Source of the DNA: Gammaproteobacteria bacterium
GTDB taxonomy: Bacteria; Pseudomonadota; Gammaproteobacteria; GCA-001735895
Length of the DNA: 6,539 nucleotides
Direction of reading: 5' to 3'
Assembly (NCBI GenBank): GCA_029288195.1
Contig: JARFPR010000112.1
Location: 1 to 6,539, forward strand
Below the pieces are notes generated by a model that had not been told where the DNA came from, ran no database searches, and saw only the letters and a list, made by a program, of their open reading frames with translations. The position numbers and the translations under genes were made by a program. Position 1 is the stretch's first letter; the number at the start of each line of letters is the position of its first letter. Below are positions 1 through 4,539 of this stretch, piece by piece.

Positions 1-455
1 ATACTGATAATGACCTCGCCGGTATGCTGATGGTGCAGTACCGTGGTTGGAATCAGTTTCAAACCGATGATCGTGCTGGAAAACATCAGCGCGGATCCAA
101 CAATCAGGGCCTCGATATGGGTATAACCAAATGCCAGGCTGTAGCCGTATCCCAGCCCGAGTAAAGCCAGCGAACTGACCCCGGTAATTATTGTCGTTTT
201 GCCGGCTAGCCTGATCAATTCCTGTGGATGCAGGTTCAGGCCCAGTAAAAACAGCAGGAAAATAATTCCGACATTGGCAATATTCTGGATCAGGTTGACA
301 TCGGAAATCAGGTTCAGGCCCCAGGGACCGATAATGATACCCAGGCCGATGTAGGCAATGATCAACGACTGGCGAATCGTTAGCGCCAATGTCGCCAGCA
401 GAGCTGCCCCGCAAAAGACCAGAAACAGGATATAAACGATCGAGGTATTATCCAT
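1..455 (-). CDS. Cation:proton antiporter, CPA2/Kef-type, N-terminal part (cut by left edge)
   Basis: This minus-strand reading frame starts with ATG at 455-453 and runs open for 151 codons to the left edge. It begins MDNTSIVYIL and is strongly hydrophobic. Likely membrane helices lie at about residues 5-25, 30-50, 57-75, 86-108 and 114-136. The pattern GLGIIIGPWGL (37-47), then LFLLGLNLHPQEL (68-80), then SSTIIGLKLIPT (126-137) followed by HHQHTGEVII is the usual N-terminal half of CPA2 exchangers such as KefB/KefC and YbaL. These inner-membrane proteins swap K+ or Na+ for H+. The ion-binding residues of the later helices, and any C-terminal RCK/TrkA-N nucleotide-binding domain, lie outside the window, so the ion and the control mechanism cannot be told. 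No good Shine-Dalgarno site precedes the ATG, which is preceded by a T- and A-rich stretch. It is transcribed divergently from yadG. Confidence 0.85.
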   Translation of the reverse strand, partial: MDNTSIVYILFLVFCGAALLATLALTIRQSLIIAYIGLGIIIGPWGLNLISDVNLIQNIANVGIIFLLFLLGLNLHPQELIRLAGKTTIITGVSSLALLGLGYGYSLAFGYTHIEALIVGSALMFSSTIIGLKLIPTTVLHHQHTGEVIIS

Positions 456-589
456 AAGTTAAAAAGATTAACACGACATCGCCCGTTGACTACCACCATT
501 TGAAGGTAATTTATCCGGGAACGGGCCTGCGCTTGATTTTTAAAAGCAATTGCATAAGCTTGTCGGCTGTTTGAGCACCGGCAATTCAC
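456..589. promoter_or_regulatory. Divergent intergenic region between the antiporter gene and yadG
   Basis: These 134 bases separate two genes that point away from each other, so promoters for both should lie here. Toward yadG, TTGACT at 486-491 matches five of six bases of a sigma-70 -35 box. It is followed by AT-rich sequence around 507-515 that could serve as a poor -10 box, with no single convincing hexamer. A perfect 8-base palindrome GCAATTGC lies at 546-553, and a pair of 7-base inverted arms, GCCCGTT at 481-487 and AACGGGC at 520-526, flank the candidate promoter. Neither can be tied to a known regulator. The assignment rests mainly on the divergent layout. Confidence 0.4.
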
Positions 590-1522
590 ATGCTAGCTTT
601 AGAAATCTCCAATCTTCACAAGACTTACGCCAGTGGTTTGCAGGCCCTCAAGGGGATCGACCTGCAGGTTGAAGAGGGAGATTTCTTTGCATTACTCGGC
701 CCTAATGGCGCCGGAAAATCGACCTGTATCGGTATCATTTCGGGCCTCGTCAACAGGACCAGAGGTAACGTCAGGATATTCGGTCACTCCATCGATGACG
801 AATTCATTCTCGCTAAATCGTTGCTGGGATCGGTACCACAGGAATTTAATTTCAATACCTTTGAACCGGTGGAGGAGATCGTTACCAACCAGGCCGGTTT
901 CTATGGCGTACCGGCACGCGTAGCAAGAAAAGAGACCGAGCATTACCTCAAACAACTTGGACTCTGGCAGCATCGCAGATCGCAGGCACGGCGATTGTCG
1001 GGTGGTATGAAACGACGCCTGATGATTGCCCGCGCGCTGGTGCATAAACCCCGGCTTTTAATCCTGGATGAACCCACTGCCGGCGTCGACATCGAGTTAC
1101 GACGCTCGATGTGGGATTTCATGGAGCAAATCAACGACCAGGGAACCACGATTATCCTGACCACGCATTACCTGGAAGAAGCCGAACGCATGTGCCGCAA
1201 CGCCGCCATTATCGACCAGGGCGATATCATCCTGAACAGCAGCATGAAGCGGCTGCTGAAGCAGTTAAACACTGAAACCTTTGTACTCTACCTGCGTGAC
1301 CACCTGGAACAGGCACCACAACTCGAAAGCTTTAATAAAATCATCAGGCTCGATCATCACAGTATCGAAGTCGAAGTTCCGGAACGCCTTTCGATCAACG
1401 ATTTAATCCACGAACTTGAAACGCAAAATATTGTAGTCGAGCGCATGCGTAATAAAGCCAACCGGCTTGAGGAAGTATTCGTCAAATTGACGACTAAAAC
1501 CGACGATGCGAGTGCTGCCTGA
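590..1522 (+). CDS. yadG: ABC transporter ATP-binding protein YadG
   Basis: This is the ATPase subunit of the YadGH-type ABC-2 exporter; it hydrolyses ATP at the cytoplasmic face to drive the YadH permease. The substrate is not established for the family. All ABC motifs are present in the 310 residues: Walker A GPNGAGKST (37-45), Q-loop Q84 in VPQEFNFN, signature LSGGM (136-140), Walker B LLILDEP with D160 and E161, the D-loop AGVD (164-167) and the H-loop H193. Long stretches agree with E. coli YadG as I recall it, such as LSGGMKRRLMIARAL and TAGVDIELRRSMW, and the length is close to the 308 residues there. The C-terminal 90 residues, with the MRNKANRLEEVF block at 286-297, also match YadG. 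ATG at 590 fits the family N-terminus, though only a weak GAG at 573-575 stands in for a Shine-Dalgarno site. Its TGA overlaps the yadH ATG by one base. Confidence 0.96.
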   Translation: MLALEISNLHKTYASGLQALKGIDLQVEEGDFFALLGPNGAGKSTCIGIISGLVNRTRGNVRIFGHSIDDEFILAKSLLGSVPQEFNFNTFEPVEEIVTNQAGFYGVPARVARKETEHYLKQLGLWQHRRSQARRLSGGMKRRLMIARALVHKPRLLILDEPTAGVDIELRRSMWDFMEQINDQGTTIILTTHYLEEAERMCRNAAIIDQGDIILNSSMKRLLKQLNTETFVLYLRDHLEQAPQLESFNKIIRLDHHSIEVEVPERLSINDLIHELETQNIVVERMRNKANRLEEVFVKLTTKTDDASAA

Positions 1523-2292
1523 TGCTATACCGGTTCTGGGTCGCTTATCTGACAATCACGCGCAAGGAAATAATGCGCTTCGCCCGTATCTGGGTGCAAA
1601 CTATTATCCCGCCAGTGGTAATGGTTGCGCTTTATTTCATTATTTTCGGCAACCTGATCGGACAACGCATTGGTGAAATGGACGGCATGCTCTACATTGA
1701 TTTCATCATGCCGGGGCTGGTAATGATGTCGATCATTACCAATTCATATACCAATGTCGTATCGTCGTTTTACGGCGCCAAGTACTCGCGTCATATCGAG
1801 GAAATGCAAATCGCGCCGGTTCCCGATATCGTGATCCTGCTCGGATTCATGACCGGTGGTGTCGTGCGCGGCATCAGCGTCGGCATCGCGGTCACGCTGG
1901 TGTCGTTACTATTCACCGAATTTAGTATTCACAACCCGCTGATCGTTCTACTGGTTGCCCTGTTGACATCCTGCCTGTTCGCACTCGCCGGTCTGATCAA
2001 CGCAATTTTTGCCAACAGCTTTGACGATATCACCATTATCCCGACCTTCGTGTTGACCCCACTGACCTATCTCGGCGGAATTTTCTATTCGATCAAGATG
2101 TTGCCCGAATTCTGGCAACAGGTTTCACTCGGTAACCCGATACTCTACATGGTTAACAGTTTCCGATACGGTTTTCGGGGTACCAGCGATATCGACCTGC
2201 TAACCGCGATAATCGTCATCCTGTTTTTCATTGCCCTGCTGTTTAGCGTCAGTTTAACCCTGCTGGCTCGCGGAACCGGCATCCGCCAGTGA
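1522..2292 (+). CDS. yadH: ABC-2 type transporter permease YadH
   Basis: This is the inner-membrane permease paired with YadG, of the ABC-2 membrane family (PF01061-like). The 256 residues equal the length I recall for E. coli YadH. About six hydrophobic segments can be seen, near residues 25-47, 58-80, 104-131, 138-163, 170-190 and 226-248. Family blocks include RIWVQTIIPPVV (22-33), IIFGNLIG (40-47), FDDITIIPTFVLTPLTYLGG (167-186) and the ABC-2 signature NPILYMVNSFRYGF (205-218). The amphipathic N-terminus TRKEIMRFARIW fits the coupling region that contacts the ATPase. The start codon lies on the last base of the yadG stop (TGATG), with no clear ribosome-binding site of its own, so translation probably depends on ribosomes finishing yadG. 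The exported substrate is unknown. Its TGA in turn overlaps the start of tatD. Confidence 0.95.
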   Translation: MLYRFWVAYLTITRKEIMRFARIWVQTIIPPVVMVALYFIIFGNLIGQRIGEMDGMLYIDFIMPGLVMMSIITNSYTNVVSSFYGAKYSRHIEEMQIAPVPDIVILLGFMTGGVVRGISVGIAVTLVSLLFTEFSIHNPLIVLLVALLTSCLFALAGLINAIFANSFDDITIIPTFVLTPLTYLGGIFYSIKMLPEFWQQVSLGNPILYMVNSFRYGFRGTSDIDLLTAIIVILFFIALLFSVSLTLLARGTGIRQ

Positions 2293-3077
2293 TGGAATTG
2301 ATCGATGTTGGCGTCAACCTGACCCATAAGAGTCTGTTGAGTGATCTGGATGGGGTGATAACACGCGCGCGGGATGCCGGCGTCGGGCAGATGGCCGTAA
2401 CCGGTACTTCGATCGAGGAAAGCCGACGGGCAGTCGAACTCTGTAATCAATATCCCGACCGCCTGGTGTCGACCTGTGGCGTCCATCCCCATCACGCCAG
2501 TGACTGGAATGCATACAGCCTTGCCGAACTTGAGTCCATCGCACAGCACGACTGCGTGCGTGCAATCGGCGAAACCGGACTGGATTTCAATCGCAACTAT
2601 TCGCCACATCCATCCCAGGAAATCGCATTTCAGCAGCAAATGGAACTGGCCGTGACCCTGAAAATGCCCTTGTTTTGCCATCAGCGGGACGCGCATAAAC
2701 GTTTCGTCGAAATGCTGCGCGAATATCGTGATGATATCGAGCGATTGGTAGTTCATTGTTTTACCGACACACGCGAGGCCCTGGTTGACTGCCTTGATCT
2801 CGATTGTTATATCGGCATTACTGGCTGGATCTGCGACGAACGCAGAGGCCTGGACCTGCAAAAACTGGTGCGACTGATACCCGAAGATCGGTTGCTACTG
2901 GAAACCGACGCGCCCTACCTGTTGCCGCGAAACCTCAATCCCAAGCCCTCGGGTCGCATCAACGAACCGGCGTATTTACCCCATATTCTCGAGAACGTAG
3001 CCTACCACCGGAATCAGTCTCCTGAGGAGTTAGCCCGACAAACCCTGCAAAACAGCCGAATCTTTTTCGACCTCTAG
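2292..3077 (+). CDS. tatD: TatD family metal-dependent DNase
   Basis: This is a TIM-barrel metal-dependent hydrolase. E. coli TatD is a cytosolic Mg2+-dependent 3'-5' exonuclease linked to repair of oxidative DNA damage; despite its name it is not part of Tat export. From ATG at 2292 the protein has 261 residues, close to the E. coli length. Expected active-site residues are present: E94 in AIGETGLDFN, H130 in CHQRDAH, H155 in VVHCFTDT and D206 in ETDAPYL. The opening DVGVNL replaces the HxH seen in the related YcfH and YjjV, as in TatD proper, which with GWICDERRG (178-186) places it in the TatD branch. A GTG at 2289 directly before the ATG is an alternative start that adds one residue. I prefer the ATG because it repeats the TGATG overlap of the yadG-yadH junction. 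A neighbouring transporter pair is an unusual partner, since E. coli has tatABC here. Confidence 0.95.
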   Translation: MELIDVGVNLTHKSLLSDLDGVITRARDAGVGQMAVTGTSIEESRRAVELCNQYPDRLVSTCGVHPHHASDWNAYSLAELESIAQHDCVRAIGETGLDFNRNYSPHPSQEIAFQQQMELAVTLKMPLFCHQRDAHKRFVEMLREYRDDIERLVVHCFTDTREALVDCLDLDCYIGITGWICDERRGLDLQKLVRLIPEDRLLLETDAPYLLPRNLNPKPSGRINEPAYLPHILENVAYHRNQSPEELARQTLQNSRIFFDL

Positions 3078-3090
3078 TTCACGACGCAAT

Positions 3091-3103
3091 CGGCCTCGGG
3101 CCG
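3091..3103. terminator. Short GC-rich hairpin after tatD, possible weak terminator
   Basis: CGGCC, a three-base loop, then GGCCG form a perfect 5-base-pair hairpin starting 14 bases after the tatD stop codon. No run of T follows it (the next bases read GAGTCTGCAGG), so it is not a standard Rho-independent terminator. It could slow polymerase, protect the 3' end of the yadGH-tatD message, or be chance in a GC-rich patch. The rest of this 137-base gap holds no recognisable element apart from the signals listed upstream of bpt. Confidence 0.2.
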
Positions 3104-3159
3104 GAGTCTGCAGGTCTTATTACCGGCATTAAACAGCATCATTTAACCCGAAAAACTGG

Positions 3160-3205
3160 TTACATCTTCCATTATCCGTTCTAAACTTAGTCTTGAGCCT
3201 AAGGG
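3160..3205 (+). promoter_or_regulatory. Possible promoter and Shine-Dalgarno site of bpt
   Basis: AAGGG at 3201-3205 is a good Shine-Dalgarno sequence nine bases before the ATG at 3215, and it supports that start. Upstream, TTACAT (3160-3165) and TAAACT (3182-3187) are spaced 16 bases apart and could form a weak sigma-70 promoter, but the -35 box matches poorly. The ribosome-binding site is clear; the promoter is a guess. Confidence 0.35.
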
Positions 3206-3214
3206 TTTTAAACT

Positions 3215-3931
3215 ATGAATGACCAGGTAAAAATCAATTTCTTTGCTTCTACCCCGGAGCCCTGCAGCTACCTGGACAATCGTAAATCCGTTAGTGCCTT
3301 CGCTAACCCCCATATGGATATGGATATGAAAACCTATAATGAATTGATTCAGCATGGTTTTCGTCGTTCCGGGGGCTATATCTACCGACCGCACTGCCCG
3401 AGTTGCCAGGAATGTATTTCGGTCCGGGTACCGGTGAGAAAACATGCTTATTCACGCAATGAAATGCGCGCAATCAAGCGCAATGGAGATCTGAAAATCA
3501 ACATTGTGCCCGGGCGTTACCGGGACGAGCATTTCGACCTGTATAGACGCTACATTAAAAGCCGACACAGTGATGGCAGTATGGCCAATCCCAGCAAGTC
3601 CGACTATCACCGATTCCTGATTTGCGACTGGACCGATACGCTATTTTTCGAGTATCGATTCAACCGGATTTTGATTGCGGTCGCGGTTTGTGACATAACC
3701 GACAGCGGATTGTCCGCTGTTTATACTTTTTTCGACCCGGACTATGCCGATCGCAGTCCGGGCCATTTTGCAATTTTGACCCAGATCCAGGAAACACGCC
3801 TGCGCGATCTTGATTACCTCTACCTCGGTTACTGGATTCGCGACTGCAATAAAATGAGTTACAAGCGCCGTTATAAACCGCTCGAGGCTTTCCTGGGCGA
3901 CCAGTGGGTCGCGCTAGACCAGCCGTCTTAA
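3215..3931 (+). CDS. bpt: Aspartate/glutamate leucyltransferase (bacterial ATE-family aminoacyl-tRNA-protein transferase)
   Basis: Bpt moves leucine from Leu-tRNA to proteins with N-terminal Asp or Glu, marking them for ClpS/ClpAP in the bacterial N-degron pathway, in the cytosol. The 238 residues are typical of bacterial members (about 235). The ATE N-terminal domain covers about 15-85, with CSYL (17-20), GFRRSGGYIYRPHC (48-61) and SVRVPV (69-74). The ATE C-terminal domain covers about 105-230, with YIKSRH (113-118), FFDPDY (172-177) and the family block LGYWIRDCNKMSYKRRYKPLE (204-224, given here only as landmarks G205, Y206, W207, C211, K213, Y216, Y220, P222). Cysteines C17, C61, C64 and C67 sit close in the fold. 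Older annotation calls such genes arginyltransferases, but short bacterial proteins of this type use Leu-tRNA; I infer this from family membership. Residues 33-39, HMDMDMK, come from a short ATGGAT repeat. Its last 18 bases overlap the end of convergent ampD. The usual neighbours aat, infA and clpA are not in view. Confidence 0.94.
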   Translation: MNDQVKINFFASTPEPCSYLDNRKSVSAFANPHMDMDMKTYNELIQHGFRRSGGYIYRPHCPSCQECISVRVPVRKHAYSRNEMRAIKRNGDLKINIVPGRYRDEHFDLYRRYIKSRHSDGSMANPSKSDYHRFLICDWTDTLFFEYRFNRILIAVAVCDITDSGLSAVYTFFDPDYADRSPGHFAILTQIQETRLRDLDYLYLGYWIRDCNKMSYKRRYKPLEAFLGDQWVALDQPS

Positions 3932-4465
3932 TTTCTCCCAGTCAAATGCCAAACCGGGATCGGTTTTACGACCGGGTGCTATATCGCTATGTCCAGCGAT
4001 GGCGTCTTTACTGATCGTGGGGTACTTGCTACGCAGACTTGCGATAAGATTTGCGAGGTTTAAATACTGATCCTCGGTATAAGCCCGGTCATCACAACCC
4101 TCGAGCTCGATCCCGATCGAAAAATCATTACAGGCTTGCTCGCCCATCCACTCCGACTCGCCCGCGTGCCAGGCGCGATCGAGGAATGAGACGAATTGCA
4201 GTATTTTACCATCCCGCTCGATCAGGCAATGGGCCGAGACTTTCATTTCACAGATCGAATCAAAGTACTCATGCTCAGCGACATCCAGGTTATTGCAAAA
4301 AAAGTTCTTAATATGGCCGCCACCGTATTCACCCGGTGGTAAACTAATGCCATGCACGACGACCAGTTTAATTTTGCTGTCGGCTGGCCTGGCATCAAAA
4401 TTGGGGGACTGAATTACTTCCACGGACTGCAACCAGCCTGCATCATCAATGAAAAAACTTGTCAT
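3914..4465 (-). CDS. ampD: 1,6-anhydro-N-acetylmuramyl-L-alanine amidase AmpD
   Basis: AmpD is a cytosolic zinc amidase that cuts the lactyl-peptide bond of 1,6-anhydroMurNAc-peptides during peptidoglycan recycling. In species with AmpR/AmpC its loss raises the inducer and derepresses beta-lactamase. From ATG at 4465-4463 the product has 183 residues, the same length as E. coli AmpD as I recall it. The zinc ligands are H38 (VVVHGISLPPGE), H159 (AGHSDIAPGRK) and D169 (KTDPG). The catalytic pair E120 (FSIGIELEG) and K167 is also present, as are VSAHCLIERDGKI (76-88) and RAWHAGES (97-104). There is no signal peptide, which separates it from periplasmic AmiD-like or AmpDh2/3 enzymes. A GTG at 4489 would add eight residues and has AAGG five bases before it. 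The ATG gives the family length and has AGGTGA upstream, so I chose it. The 3' end overlaps bpt, and the gene diverges from rep. Confidence 0.95.
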   Translation of the reverse strand: MTSFFIDDAGWLQSVEVIQSPNFDARPADSKIKLVVVHGISLPPGEYGGGHIKNFFCNNLDVAEHEYFDSICEMKVSAHCLIERDGKILQFVSFLDRAWHAGESEWMGEQACNDFSIGIELEGCDDRAYTEDQYLNLANLIASLRSKYPTISKDAIAGHSDIAPGRKTDPGLAFDWEKLRRLV

Positions 4466-4539
4466 TCGCCAATTATCACCTGGTATCACTGAAGCCTTGA
4501 AAATTTACCTGCAAACTCCGGCACGATAGTTTATCCACC
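4466..4539. promoter_or_regulatory. Divergent gap between ampD and rep, presumed promoter region
   Basis: Only 74 bases lie between the two divergent starts. Toward rep, TTGAAA at 4497-4502 matches a -35 box in five of six bases. The best -10-like hexamer, GATAGT at 4525-4530, lies 22 bases downstream, which is too far for a standard pair. TTTACC at 4504-4509 paired with GATAGT is 15 bases apart. If GATAGT is used, transcription would begin within a few bases of the TTG start codon. No convincing promoter toward ampD was seen. Confidence 0.3.
4476..4481 (-). promoter_or_regulatory. Likely Shine-Dalgarno site of ampD
   Basis: Read on the minus strand this is AGGTGA, ending ten bases before the ATG at 4465. 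It supports that start over the GTG at 4489, although the GTG also has an AAGG (minus strand, 4498-4495) five bases upstream. The choice therefore leans on protein length as well. Confidence 0.45.

Noticed and set aside
481..526. Perfect 7-base inverted arms GCCCGTT and AACGGGC separated by 32 bases upstream of yadG.
   Set aside because: A match of this length between two points in a 134-base region is expected by chance about half the time, and the spacing suits neither a terminator nor a typical operator.
380..589. A 69-codon minus-strand open frame across the antiporter start and the divergent gap.
   Set aside because: It overlaps the antiporter coding sequence in another frame and has a Cys- and Arg-rich, unrecognisable product.
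692..1045. A 117-codon minus-strand open frame within yadG.
   Set aside because: It is antisense to the Walker A to signature region of the ATPase, with no recognisable protein content.
2292..2321. Absence of the HxH metal motif at the TatD N-terminus.
   Set aside because: TatD proper, including the E. coli protein, has GVNL at this place; the HxH form belongs to the YcfH and YjjV branches, so nothing is missing.
2145..2861. A 238-codon open frame on the minus strand across the end of yadH and most of tatD.
   Set aside because: It lies opposite two genes with full motif sets, its translation resembles no family I know, and it has no separate promoter or ribosome-binding site.
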